From: Chara braunii
Lineage: Eukaryota > Streptophyta > Charophyceae > Charales > Characeae
NCBI GenBank assembly: GCA_003427395.1
Contig: BFEA01000517.1
Location: 558,886-589,993 of the forward strand
Length of the DNA: 31,108 nt
Direction: 5' to 3'
A model generated the notes under the pieces. It ran no database searches. It was not told where the DNA came from and saw nothing but the letters and a program-made list of their open reading frames with translations. The position numbers and the translations under genes are program-made. Below are positions 18,068 to 27,570 of this stretch, piece by piece. Numbering within the stretch: the first letter of the stretch is position 1; each line of letters opens with the position of its first letter.

Positions 18068-18251
18068 GTAAGGACAGATAATGAATGACTAGGTGTAGGT
18101 GAGGAAATTTACCTACCCAAGTAGAGGAAATATGAGGGACGATCGTGTTAACATTGGGTAAAGTAAGTACTAAGGGTTAGGTAGGAAGGATGGAATAGAC
18201 CGGTCAAGGTATAATGTTGAATAGGGGGATGTGCTTGTTTTCTTTTGCCAG
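18068..18251 (+). other. Probable 184-nt leader intron
   Basis: AAG followed by GTAAGG at 18068 is a strong 5' splice site. TACTAAG at 18168 could be a branch site. TTGTTTTCTTTTGCCAG ending at 18251 is a strong 3' splice site. Removal would put the leader 21 nt from the gag ATG. Retrotransposon leader introns are known but not universal. Confidence 0.5.
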
Positions 18252-18272
18252 GGAAAAGGAAAGGCTATCAAG

Positions 18273-19253
18273 ATGCCTGAGACCGGCGGCCCATCAGTTG
18301 TTCCGAAGAAGGGTCTGACACTCGATGACCTCATTGCGGCCATCGACCGACATGAAAGGNACCCGAGCAACATCCCAAAGGTCGATACTTTCCATTTCTG
18401 TGGGGAGAGAGTTTCAGAATGGCTAGAGCGGGTGGAACAAGCTTTGGTTGGGCGGTCGGACATTGTAAAGTTTCAATGCATCCTCCAGTATGTCTTACAC
18501 AACTACCATCAGGAGGTGAAGAAAGTCATAGAAGCAGCTCAAGGTAGCTGGGAGAGATTCAATGAGGGGATGCAAAGGAAATACCGCCTGGGAGACGGAT
18601 TGTTGACTACCGCGGACCTTGAAGCGATGAATAAAGAGGATTTTACGACGATAGGGGCCTTTGTACAAGAATTTAAGAAGAGGGCGCGGAAGGTCCATGG
18701 GATTTCAGAGGAAGCACAGTGCGCCATCTTCCTGGGGCTACACACGGCATCGGAGGCCGTCGAGTTGACGAGACATGGAGGAGGTAGCACTAAGCTCACC
18801 TGGGCCACCATCGATAGAGGGGTGAAAGTGGGATGTTTGGACCAGGTGGAACAACGTCAGGTACGCCTGCAAAGACAAAAGAGAAAGGAAAGAGATGCGA
18901 CTGCTTCTGGGACCCCGGGAGTAACAAGGATTGTTACAGACGTATTGGCGCAGCTAGGGTATGCGACAGAGCCGGTGGTGCAAAGGAGGGTGGTAACGGC
19001 TGTCAAAGTGAAAGGAAAGGAGCCAGTGATAGAGGAGGCTGTTCAGGAGGAGCTCTGGGAAGAGGAAGAGCCGGTGCCGCAGCACCTGACAAAGGTCCAG
19101 CGCAAAGTGCGTAATTTGGCGCAGGGCGGACAGGGATCAAGAAAAGCGCAGGCACCTCAGACCCAGGCAGCAGCCCCTTTAAATGTGGCGGCTCCATCAT
19201 CTAGTACGGGCCCCTCGCAAGGCTGGGCGCCCTCCTACGGGCAGTGGCCCTAG
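18273..19253 (+). CDS. Retrotransposon Gag
   Basis: ATG at 18273 is chosen because the upstream in-frame ATG (18231) encodes only a translated pyrimidine tract (LVFFCQ) inside the probable intron. The 326-residue product has a Gag domain: VDTFHFCGERVSEWLERVEQ, then WERFNEGMQRKY and FVQEFKKRARKV (about 18370-18700), typical of capsid helices. A Lys/Arg/Glu-rich tail and a Gln/Ala/Pro-rich end follow. It stops before any zinc knuckle or protease. The C-terminal style (GWAPSYGQ) would fit upstream of the text at the window start (GSQGYGRPRFDW), so it may come from the same family as the first element. One N near 18360. Confidence 0.75.
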   Translation: MPETGGPSVVPKKGLTLDDLIAAIDRHERXPSNIPKVDTFHFCGERVSEWLERVEQALVGRSDIVKFQCILQYVLHNYHQEVKKVIEAAQGSWERFNEGMQRKYRLGDGLLTTADLEAMNKEDFTTIGAFVQEFKKRARKVHGISEEAQCAIFLGLHTASEAVELTRHGGGSTKLTWATIDRGVKVGCLDQVEQRQVRLQRQKRKERDATASGTPGVTRIVTDVLAQLGYATEPVVQRRVVTAVKVKGKEPVIEEAVQEELWEEEEPVPQHLTKVQRKVRNLAQGGQGSRKAQAPQTQAAAPLNVAAPSSSTGPSQGWAPSYGQWP

Positions 19254-19276
19254 CCGGTGATCAATGCGATTGTGCC

Positions 19277-19287
19277 NNNNNNNNNNN
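19277..19287. other. Assembly gap (11 N)
   Basis: A run of eleven Ns lies between the end of gag and the downstream LTR copy. The true gap size is unknown and could hide the zinc knuckle, pol and the LTR start. Confidence 0.95.
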
Positions 19288-19439
19288 GAGAGGTATGGCT
19301 GGCGCACCCGGCCGGAGCGGCTTGTGGAAGCTCCATGTATATTTGCGACGAAGGGTTGTAAAAACCAACTCCTGCGTGACGCGGCCGGGAGGGTCCCGCA
19401 CTGCCCCCGTGCGGTGCCGGACCAGTTGTGCGCCCGACA
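19288..19439 (+). repeat. LTR 3' portion, downstream copy
   Basis: Direct repeat of 17811-17962 with the same CCCGACA end, followed by CCGTAGG in place of a primer binding site. Its start is lost in the gap. Confidence 0.75.
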
Positions 19440-19607
19440 CCGTAGGCGCCGAAGCGACTTATTTTCGTCCTGCCCTTACCCTAGGGTCTAAACCCGATAA
19501 TATGCCCGAACGATGTGTGTGCTCTGTGAATCAATGTATCGATGTGCATAGTCAACATCATGTATGTATTTCGAAACGAGAACGGGGTAAGCTGGATAAG
19601 ACCCCCC

Positions 19608-19680
19608 CCAAGGTTCGGACCAAGCTCGAACCCGTGACCTTATAGCATGTAATCGAATGAGTGTACCAGGTGAATAACTA
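19608..19680 (-). repeat. tRNA-derived (SINE-type) fragment
   Basis: On the minus strand an internal-promoter B-box-like GGTTCGAGCTT (19622-19632) is preceded by TATAAGGTCACG and, about 45 nt earlier, a weak A-box-like TAGTTATTCACCTGG. The order fits a degraded tRNA-related repeat. Confidence 0.4.
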
Positions 19681-19911
19681 GCGAAAACGGCACGAACATG
19701 TGATATGCCTGACTGGGGAGATCGACAAAACACCCAAGGCCAACGTCCCCAAGCAGCCCATGTGAAACCCAGAACCAACATACAACACCATGAACAACTC
19801 TTGGGTGGTGCGCAGGCAGTGTCTGTAATAGTACCATGCGTCGGCCCAAGGAAGTGTATGTTTAGTCGTCCGTCAATCTAACTGCCTGCCGGTGTCCATG
19901 CGCAAGGCTGC

Positions 19912-19950
19912 AATTGAGTTTTGAACCCGCAACCTTATACCACCATGTGA
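19912..19950 (-). repeat. Second tRNA-derived fragment
   Basis: On the minus strand GTATAAGGTTGCGGGTTCAAAACTC contains a B-box-like GGTTCAAAACT. The words TATAAGGT and CGGGTTC match those of the fragment at 19608-19680, so the two are probably the same family. Confidence 0.35.
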
Positions 19951-21100
19951 CGCCCAGAGACCTCACGCCCGACGCGACTTCTTGATCGGAGTGGGATGTG
20001 GGCCTGGAAGTGCAAAAAGGGGTGTGCCAAGGAATTTTGGGAAAGTGGGGGTGGAGTCCCAGGTCATAACTGAGATCTCCTGTGGCGAGGGTTCAGGGCA
20101 TAGGTGCAATAGAGCTAAGGGGCGGGTTGCTTCTGGTCTGATGGCGGTCGATGTCGTGCAGCATAAGGCAGATGGCATGCGCGGTGCATCCAGGGTTGTC
20201 CGATCCGTCTGTCCTGGTAACGGTGGTTCGGAAGAGGCCCGTTCGTGAGGGCCGCGATTCCTATGAGTCGGACCTTCGGTTGCAGACACGCGGAGTCTTT
20301 CGGCACGTATTATGGTTAGGCTCCGTAGCTCCCGGGGTTCGGTGGTGGCTGCGTCGTCTGCAGTTTTAGCACGGCGTGCGGGGTCAGTACGGGGCGATGA
20401 AATTCCATGGTACCACCGTGAGTTGGTGATACGGGAGTAGGCGACGGAAGGGAGGAAAATTGGTAGTGACAACAACAAAGCCGGGGGATATGAAGTATTG
20501 CGTGTTATACGTAGTTGGGTAATCGGGACACCTTGAATCACTGGTTATGACACAACGAAACTCTCTCGGGCACAATCGGTTCTCGGTTAGGCAGGAAAAT
20601 TCTGGGCATCTTTGCCTAAGAGATTCTCTTACCCAAGGTTCGAAGTACTCTGAGTCCCACGTGTCTGTCATTTTGTCATTGCGGCGTACGGGAAGTTTTC
20701 CACACGCATCTAACTGACAAGGGGATTTCCGATATGGTATCGGAGATTCTTATCAGCGTACGTGCGTGAAAGAAGGAAAACTTCCGCCTATTCGATACCG
20801 GAGGTGTCAGGTTCGTCAATGGTTGCGAATCGGCGGCGCGTGGATACGTGTAGGTCGCGCAAACCAGATCGCGCTTACACACAGCCCCACGAGGTGATCG
20901 CTTGTAACTGGAAAAGTGAGAGTCTAATTCCTCATGCAAAATCGCCACGTGGCGTGGACAACTACCCAACCATCTAATCACTCAGTGATCCCGCAAGCAA
21001 TCGTTCCCGAGCATGCAGAGTGTCATTATAGATCAAACGTCAGAATTTCTACTATGCTTAATGGCGTATCAAAAGGGCAAGCAAAGACGATGACCCGACA

Positions 21101-22384
21101 GGAAAAAGGACAAATATATCATTCATTCATCCATTCATTCGACAAACACACAATAGCCGAGATCAAGATCAATCGCAAAACAAATGTGGGCAAAGATTTC
21201 GAAAACAAAAGAAAACGGGCGAGTCCCCCTGAGCCGAGATCAAAATTTATATACAAAAGTAAAGAGGGAGACAAAACAAAGAAAACTGCAAATCCACGTC
21301 CATCAACCTCAACTCCCTCTTCCTCTCTCTCTCTCTCTCTCTCTTCCGATGCGGACGGTTCGTCGTCACGCACCAACCCACGAAGTCGTCACCCCACTTA
21401 GTCCTCCTGCACCCGCCAGGCTCGCCCGCGCGCTACAGTCCGTCATAGCCCCACGTGTCAACCCCGCGCATTCGGCACCAGCTTGTCGGGTCGCCCGACT
21501 CGCACTTCGACTCACCTCTTACTTCGCTCGTGAGCCGACCCTCACTGATCGCGCTACCCCGAGCTTCCAGGAACTGGCTAAGAAAGCTATCTAATCGCGC
21601 AGCCGAAATTTATAGCGTGCATGCATGCGCGAAGACCACGAAATTGCAAGGACTTAGAAAGGAGATTAGGAGAGGGAGCGCCTACGTTCTTCATGGCCAG
21701 ACCACGGCGTGGGGGACGTAGCCATTCGTCACGCATCGATCCGATTATGCAGCCTGCGGGCTAGACATCCACAACAAAAAGGAAAGGAGAGGGCGGGAAA
21801 GACGAAGCTCAATACAGTTACAATGGCGTTTGCCCAAAAATTACAGTTTCACACGAGATTAAGGGCGCCGACTAATCAGAGCTCCGTTGCAGCCGCAAAA
21901 AAAAGCGCGTAAGAAAGACAACGCGCGGCAAAAGAAATCCCGAATTCCTAAATTCCTAAGTTCCTAAACTTATTGCAAAAATAACTTTAATAAAACGCAA
22001 ATTCCGAAAGGAAAATCCGAAATTCCGAGAGTCGTCAAGGCTCGACAAGATTCGAAAAGGAATTTAAAAAGAAAATTCAAAAAGAACGAAGCAAAATTCC
22101 CGCGCGATCTTCGCGCCTAAGACCCGACAACAAAACAAGAAAAAAGCGACGTCAAACATTATTAATCGTGCGTTTGTCGGCGCGACAGGCCATCTCGGGA
22201 CTTGCCCGGCCCTGAACCCAGCCATCCGAAAAGAAGCGACGAAAAAGAAAAGACGAAGAAGCGAGGACACCGATGCAATTTCCCTTCGATCCCGATCTCC
22301 CATAATTGGCCCATCCTTCCCATCTCAGAACCCCTCATTGTCATCGCGCAGAAAATCGCGTGGAACAGAAATTGGTTCGTCACA
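21101..22384. other. Noncoding, short CT tract and 9-bp repeats
   Basis: A CT microsatellite lies near 21325-21345. Three imperfect copies of AATTCCTAA follow each other at about 21942-21967. No gene is recognised; the frames are rich in Arg/Ser without domains. Confidence 0.35.
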
Positions 22385-22430
22385 ACCATGCGCATTTCCA
22401 ACCGGTGCTCTAACCACTGAGCCACATCAA
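22385..22430 (-). repeat. tRNA-like A-box fragment
   Basis: The minus strand reads TGGCTCAGTGGTTAGAGC (22407-22424), an excellent tRNA D-arm/A-box, followed by ACCGGTTGG. No good B box follows, so this is a decayed tRNA or SINE head. Confidence 0.45.
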
Positions 22431-22684
22431 CTGGACAGCCATTGTTGATTATATTACCTGGAGGTACTCTGGTCTATGTCATCAGTAGGTTCCCAGTCGC
22501 TGTGTTTTTTTCTGTCATCATGCAGAGTGGCTCCAATCTAGGGCTTGAGCAGGTACACGGCCACCATCTGGCCCCATAACCCTATCATGAACTCGGCCCA
22601 CTCTGGTCTATTTGTTATGAGAGGCACGCAATCCCTCCACTACGGTCCCCCCGTTCGGCCATCCCACCTGCAGCCCTAGCCCCC

Positions 22685-22814
22685 CTACAGCGAGGCCCTG
22701 CCCTAGACCCCCTACAGCGAGGCCCTGCCCTAGACCCCCTACAGCGAGGCCCTGCCCTAGACCCCCTACAGCGAGGCCCTGCCCTAGACCCCCTACAGCG
22801 AAGCCCTGCCCTAT
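22685..22814 (+). repeat. 27-bp minisatellite, five copies
   Basis: Units beginning CTACAGCGAGGCCCTG start at 22685, 22712, 22739, 22766 and 22793. They are nearly identical; the last copy has one change and is shortened. The flanks are unrelated. Confidence 0.9.
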
Positions 22815-23070
22815 CCAGCCATGTGATCATCCGATTCACTAGTCCTACCCACCCGTCAATCCCCTTTCTCTCAGTAGCACTTGAGATCAACATGGCCTGA
22901 CCCCACCCCCTAAAGAAAGGCCAGATTACTTCGCATCCTGCAACCGGTCCCCACCACTGATACCCCTGGCCCATCCCTTCGTGCGGCCCAGCTATATCTT
23001 GTCCTATATGATGTTGCACAATATCATGTGCCACATGTGTCATTTATCATGTGACACATGTGCCATGAGG

Positions 23071-23145
23071 GATCGACCAGAATCGAACCCCCGACCCCTT
23101 TCTGGCAGCAACTCGCTCCAACCCACTGAGCTACTACGCCTGCTG
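23071..23145 (-). repeat. tRNA-derived SINE head or tRNA pseudogene
   Basis: The minus strand has an A box TAGCTCAGTGGGTTGGAGC (TAGCTCAGTGGG at 23122-23133) and a B box GGTTCGATTCT (23079-23089) about 44 nt apart, as in RNA polymerase III tRNA promoters. The would-be acceptor ends do not pair, so a functional tRNA is unlikely. Confidence 0.55.
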
Positions 23146-23571
23146 GGGTGCCACAACCGACTAAAGGTGGGCGTCGGAGGTGGAGAGGGCCACAGAATAG
23201 AACCCGCTCTCTCCCCTTTTTGACGCCAGAGCTCTAACACCCCCCCCCCTCGTCCAGTCCAGAGTTATTTTATCCGGCCGTCGGACTAATACAAAACCAG
23301 GGTTCGAGCTCAGGACCGTGTATCCATCGGCGGGCTGGCTGCGAAAAAAACAAAATTTGGCGCACACCCAGCTCCGCCCCCTACTGTAGGTGTGGGTGGG
23401 GGCCGGTTCTGACGTGCCACCGCTTGGCTGGACTTCGCGCGTACGGCGAGTGTCACATGGCAACAAGAGGGGATGGGATGAAATTCCCAATGGATGGTGG
23501 CGAAGTAGGCTCGGTTCGAATTGCCAACGAGCGCGAGTGCGGGGTTGTAGTGACTGAAAACGTGAGACACA
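23146..23571. other. Noncoding with further B-box-like words
   Basis: GGGTTCGAGCTC (about 23300) and CGGTTCGAATTGCC (about 23512) on the plus strand resemble tRNA B boxes without clear A boxes. No gene is recognised. Confidence 0.3.
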
Positions 23572-23694
23572 GGGCATCGCCACATCACTCCTGATATGTG
23601 CAAAATGAGAATGAACTTACCCGCTTGAACATGACCAGATGCGCCGGCCACATTTTTGTCTTTTTAACACTTCGAGAGTGGTGTGGCGAGGCCC
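23572..23694. mobile_element. MITE copy 1, 3-bp target duplication ACA
   Basis: Starts GGGCATCGCCACATCACTC and ends with the inverted partner (GAGTGGTGTGGCGAGGCCC). It is flanked on both sides by ACA (23569-23571 and 23695-23697). It is highly similar along its length to the copy at 24250. The left terminal repeat has diverged. Confidence 0.7.
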
Positions 23695-23803
23695 ACAGAG
23701 CTGAGGGAGCGGGGTCCGGCCTGGTGTATGTGTCCATGTGCGTGTGTGTGTTTGTCAGCGACTGCTAGTACGGGGTAATAGTGATAATAATAAACGTGGG
23801 AGA

Positions 23804-23836
23804 GAGAGAGACGAAGTGGAGGAGGTCCGTCCCGCA

Positions 23837-23869
<33 letters not shown>

Positions 23870-23972
23870 CTTGTTGAGGGGGGGCAGAGAGAGAGAGCTT
23901 GTTGAGGGTGGGCGGAGAGAGAGAGCTTGTTGAGGGGGGGCGGAGAGAGAGAGCTTGTTGAGGGGGGGGCGG
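23804..23972 (+). repeat. GA tract with four 28-bp units
   Basis: A GA microsatellite leads into four units containing GCTTGTTGAGGG, starting at 23869, 23897, 23925 and 23953, an exact 28-bp period. Each unit has a short GA run and a G run. Confidence 0.85.
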
Positions 23973-24249
23973 CCATGGCGACAGGGTTGCACATGAGAGT
24001 GAGAAGATCACCCGGTGAGGGCAAGCTTGCATCGTCTTCTCCTTCGTCATTCTCTTCTCCTGCCCTCTGCCTCTTTTTTTTTTTTTTTTTCTTTTTCCCC
24101 CTCTTTATGTGATCGTCCACCCATTTCTTGCTTATTTCCTTACTCCGTGTTCGAGATCGAGTGTTGTTAACTACAAGAATTATTAAAAATAGAAAGTGAA
24201 TTGACCTGGATGATCGTAATGGTAATTGGAAATGCACCAACTGGGCTAT
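23973..24249. other. Noncoding spacer with poly(T)
   Basis: A T-run of about 18 lies near 24073. No gene or other repeat is seen. Confidence 0.35.
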
Positions 24250-24371
24250 GGGCATCGCCACACCACTCTCGAAATGTGCAAAATGAGAATGAACTTCCTG
24301 CTAGAACATGGCCGGATGCAGCCTCCACTTTTTTGTCTTTTTCAACTTTCGAGAGTGGTGTGGCGAGGCCC
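24250..24371. mobile_element. MITE copy 2, 3-bp target duplication TAT
   Basis: The terminal inverted repeats run 25 bp from GGGCATCGCCACACCACTC at the left, 24 of 25 matching the inverted right end. It is flanked by TAT on both sides (24247-24249 and 24372-24374). At 122 bp with no coding capacity it is a non-autonomous DNA element. GGG-type ends with 3-bp duplications recall PIF/Harbinger, though TAT and ACA are not the usual TTA/TAA targets. Confidence 0.75.
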
Positions 24372-24374
24372 TAT

Positions 24375-24625
24375 CTCGGTTGTTACACCCCTGAACTGTT
24401 GAAATACGGACCTCAGTTCGAATCCAGATGAGTAAAATACTACAATTCTGAATTACCTAGGGCCGGTCAGGTCAATGATGGTATCTCAACTTTCTCAAGG
24501 CTATCGCCCTTCATAAAAAAATAGAGTAAAAATAAAAATAAAAAACAAACTACAAATGGACTTGTCCTCCTCAGGGTAATTATAAAAACTGGAATTAAAC
24601 CGTTCGTGCGAGGTAGCTTCATTGA
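24375..24625. other. Noncoding, B-box-like word
   Basis: AGTTCGAATCC at 24415-24425 is a B-box match on the plus strand without an evident A box. The remainder is AT-rich and unrecognised. Confidence 0.3.
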
Positions 24626-25135
24626 TGTTTCGATGCCGATGTATCCGATCGAGACGAGCGTTCCAAGTGGCTTGCACGTCGGGATCCGGTTAGGATGAAG
24701 AAGAGAGTTCCCCCCCCCCCCTGGCGAAGAAGAATAAAAAGGAATAGAAGAAATCGAAGAAATGAAAGAAATCGAAGAAATCGAAGGAATCGAAAAAATA
24801 AAAGAAATAGAAGAAGAAGAAGAAGAAGAAGGACAAGAAGAAGAAGGAGAAGAAGAAGAAGGAGAAGTAGGGCAAACAGGGTCCAACTGTCCTGTGTACA
24901 CGTTTCTCAAAGAGGTCAGTGGAAGTCGATGTCGGGATGCCGATGGATTGGATCGAGATGACCGATCCACGTGGCGGGCACGTCGGGATCGGGTTAGGAA
25001 GAAGAAGAGAGCCCCATGAAGAAGAAGGAGAAGAAGAAGAAGAAGAAGAAGAAGAAGAAGAAGAAGAAAAAGAGCGAAAAAATAGTGAAAAGAGGGTGCA
25101 GCTGTCCTGCGCACACGTTTTTTCAAATAGCTGAG
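24626..25135 (+). repeat. Two-copy duplication built around GAA microsatellites
   Basis: A block with GATGCCGATG, GATCGAGA, GCACGTCGGGATC and GGTTAGGA occurs at about 24630-24710 and 24935-25010. Each copy is followed by a GAA-type tract and then by a CTGTCCTG..ACACGTTT block (24886-24910 and 25100-25125). The unit is roughly 220-300 bp, its length varying with the GAA tract. Confidence 0.7.
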
Positions 25136-25149
25136 TACAAATCCGGGCG

Positions 25150-25385
25150 TGCCGAGAACCCACGCATTCCCCGCATTAACCTAGCCACAAGTGCGGCCAG
25201 GTTCATGCTTGCCTTGTATGAGTGTAGCACGAGGGGGGCCCGCCCCTAACACACTCCTCAAGTGGTAGTCAAATGTGCGACGGTCTCTTTCTGTGTCTCA
25301 GAAAACCCACACATTCCCCGACTCGCGTTTCGATCGTTTGCGCTCTGATCATTCTCAGAAATGCGGTCAGGTTCATGCGCTATAT
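25150..25385 (+). repeat. Diverged direct repeat
   Basis: ACCCACGCATTCCCCG and TGCGGCCAGGTTCATGC (about 25158-25208) recur as ACCCACACATTCCCCG and TGCGGTCAGGTTCATGC (about 25305-25378). The spacing inside the second copy is larger. Confidence 0.6.
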
Positions 25386-25436
25386 GATTAATAATAGATG
25401 ATGATGAACGAAGAAGAAGAACATGAAATGACAAGG

Positions 25437-25556
25437 AGTAGGAGGAGGAGGAGGAGGAGGAGGAGGAGGAGGGGGAGGAGGAGAAGGAGGAGGAGGAGGG
25501 GGAGGAGGAGAAGGAGGAGGAGGAGGGGGAGGAGGAGAAGGAGGAGGAAGAGGAAT
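25437..25556 (+). repeat. GGA microsatellite with ~27-bp higher-order units
   Basis: A GGAGGAGGAGG array is punctuated by GGGGGAGGAGGAGAAGG blocks at a regular ~27-bp spacing. It is pure purine on the plus strand. Confidence 0.85.
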
Positions 25557-26332
25557 GATACAATGAGAGTGGATAGTGTCGGGACGTGGCGTCTGGAAGG
25601 CGCACAGGGCTCGCAGATGTGGGGGGGTGGTATGTATGTTTTCGATTTTCTGGGTCTTCGGTCGTAGTATTGTCTTGCAGTTGTGTCTTTTTTTTTTTCT
25701 TTCTTTTTTTAGGTTTTTGTTTGGGTTATACAGGGTGCTACGTGTCTGCAAGGGGCTTATCAGATTTTGGAAATTCATTTGTATCCGGCTCGCGAAGCTT
25801 TCCTGGATGCATTTTGCTGTCTTCGCGCCCAGGTTCATTCTGAAAGGGTTCTGCGGTGAAATCTCCTGTTCCCGTACGACGGGCCAGTTTTAATTCGCCA
25901 TTCCCCCCTCCCCCTTCCCCTCCCCCCCCCTCCTCTTGAAAACTACGGAAAGGGGTCAGACTCGGTCGGGGTGGTGAAAAATGAGGGGGTGGTGGAGTTT
26001 CGCTTTGCGTATAAGACCGTGTCGATCCTGTTTGGGCATCTGATCTTTCTTTCTTTCTTTCTTTCTTTCTTTTTTTTTTTTTGGTTGGAGTTCCCGTGGG
26101 GCATCGGATCTGCTTCTTCTCCTGTTTCTCCTTTTCTTCATTTTTTTTTTTTCCATCCTTTCCTTCCTTCCATTCTGCATTCTTCTACTTCTGTCTACGA
26201 GGAGGTAGACAAAGAAGAAGAAGACAAAGAAGAAGTTATGTGGCCTCCAAAGGTATTGATGTGTTAGATCCCTGGGGAATCCACCCCTTTCTAAATTCTC
26301 TTTTTTTTTTTGTAATTCTCTTATTCTACTTC
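25557..26332. other. Noncoding with pyrimidine tracts
   Basis: T-rich and CTTT tracts lie at about 25688-25708 and 26045-26080, and C-rich runs near 25905-25930. No gene is recognised. Confidence 0.4.

Positions 26333-26381
<49 letters not shown>
26333..26381 (+). repeat. AAT microsatellite
   Basis: About 16 uninterrupted AAT/ATA triplets. Confidence 0.95.
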
Positions 26382-26580
26382 GCACGGAGAAGAAAGCGAA
26401 GGACGAAGTGTCATACACAGACTAGAAGAAGAAGAAGGAGAATGGGAGGAGGAGGTGTAAGGAAGGAGGAGGAGAAGAAGCAGCAGCACGGAGAAGAAAG
26501 CGAAGGAGGAGGTGTGGTGTGCCACCTGGGATGGAGTCGATCTCGGGAGATGACGAGGGGGGAAGAAGGGATGCCGACGT

Positions 26581-26747
26581 CGTGCCACGTGGAAGTCGCT
26601 AAGCACGTGCCACGTGGAAATCGCGCCATGTGTCTCAGACTTCGATCGCGGTGTGCGTGCCACGTGGCAGGACGCGGAAGGGGGGGGTCGAAGAAGAAGT
26701 GAGCGCGATTTTTGTTTGATGCGAAGCGTCCGAATCGTGCCACGTGG
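26581..26747. repeat. Four copies of a G-box 12-mer
   Basis: CGTGCCACGTGG occurs exactly at 26581, 26606, 26656 and 26736. Each contains the palindrome CCACGTGG, the plant G-box bound by bZIP/bHLH factors. The spacing is irregular (25, 50, 80 bp). They may be remnants of a diverged tandem repeat or a regulatory cluster; no adjacent gene is seen. Confidence 0.6.
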
Positions 26748-27210
26748 GACGCACGCCGGGATCGGAGTCCGAGGGGAAATGAGGAGAAAGGGTGGGTCGT
26801 ACGACGTGCGTGGCGCATCTTGTGTGTTGGGCGGTGGGCGGGGGGGGGGGGGGGGAGCGGCTAAAACGTAGGGGGGCAAAAAATGCCACTGGAATTGTAG
26901 TGTATATTACTGCACAGGTCGTTCATTGGAAATAGAAGAAGAAGAAGAAGGACAGTGCCTACCTTCTTTACCCGAATAGAACGACCGGTCATTCTCGCTG
27001 CATTTGGGCCAAATTTCAGCCCACCAGGCGTTCCATTCGGGTTCAGGCGGTAGTGAAAAAAACAGTGGCCAAGCTTCTTCGATAATTGAGAAATACTTTT
27101 CCTCATGGACATGTTTTAGTTGAAACGCGCAAATTCTCCGACGCGTTTCCGCGAGGTTGCGCACGGGGCAGTCCTCTCGGGGCCTCTCCGGAGATCAGCC
27201 TGGCGGCACC
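26748..27210. other. Noncoding with G run
   Basis: A run of about 16 G lies at 26838-26855. AATTCTCCGACGCGTTTCCGC near 27130 is echoed by AATTTCCCGGATGCGTTTCGGC near 27880. No gene is recognised. Confidence 0.35.
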
Positions 27211-27570
27211 AGCAAGAAGAAAGAGGAGGAGGAGGAGGAGGAGGAGGTAGAAGAAGAAGAAGAAGAAGAAGAAGAAGAAGAAGAAGAAGAAGAAGAAGAA
27301 TGATAGGGAGAAGAAGGAAAAGAAAGAAAGAAGAAGAAGAAGAAGAAGGAGAAGAAGAAGAAGAAGAAGAAGAAGAAGAAGACTGAGAGGGAGAAAGAAG
27401 AAAGAGAAGGAGAAGAATGAAAAGAATGAGGGGGAGGAAACAGAAGGAGAAAAAAAGGAGTGAAAGAAGAATGAGAAGGAGGAAGAAGGCCACGAAGAAG
27501 AAGAAAAAGAAGGACAAGAAAGAAGAAATAGCAGCAGCAGCAGCAGAAGAGGAAGAAGAAGAAGACTGAG
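27211..27570 (+). repeat. GGA/GAA/AGAA purine-rich block
   Basis: About 360 nt almost free of pyrimidines on the plus strand, changing from GGA to GAA to mixed GAAA motifs, with a short GCA run near 27530. The mirrored open frames (poly-Glu/Lys, poly-Ser/Phe/Leu) are artefacts of this composition. Confidence 0.85.

Larger units (their letters stand above)
17811..19439 (+). mobile_element. Short LTR retrotransposon with gag only
   Basis: A 152-bp direct repeat (17811-17962 and 19288-19439, about 97% identical with five differences seen) flanks a primer binding site, a leader and a gag frame. Both copies end in CCCGACA. There is no pol. Internal length is about 1.3 kb, but an 11-N gap at 19277-19287 directly precedes the downstream copy, so an internal deletion and an assembly collapse are both possible. 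The left LTR end and target duplication could not be fixed. Confidence 0.7.
19440..21100. other. Noncoding, tRNA-like fragments, no gene
   Basis: Open frames lack recognisable motifs. A perfect CCGATA/TATCGG hairpin lies at 20729-20743. Two tRNA-like fragments on the minus strand are listed separately. Confidence 0.4.

Noticed and set aside
18231-18272. Earlier ATG for the gag at 18273
   Set aside because: The extra residues translate a pyrimidine tract and CAG that look like a 3' splice site.
23071-23145. Functional tRNA gene
   Set aside because: The A and B boxes are good but the acceptor ends do not pair and no convincing anticodon arm is seen.
23664-24261. Ser/Leu/Pro-rich minus-strand frames
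   Set aside because: Translation of GA and 28-bp repeats; no protein signal.
24467-25667. Poly-Ser/Phe/Leu and poly-Glu/Arg frames
   Set aside because: Microsatellite translations (GAA/GGA), present in several frames at once.
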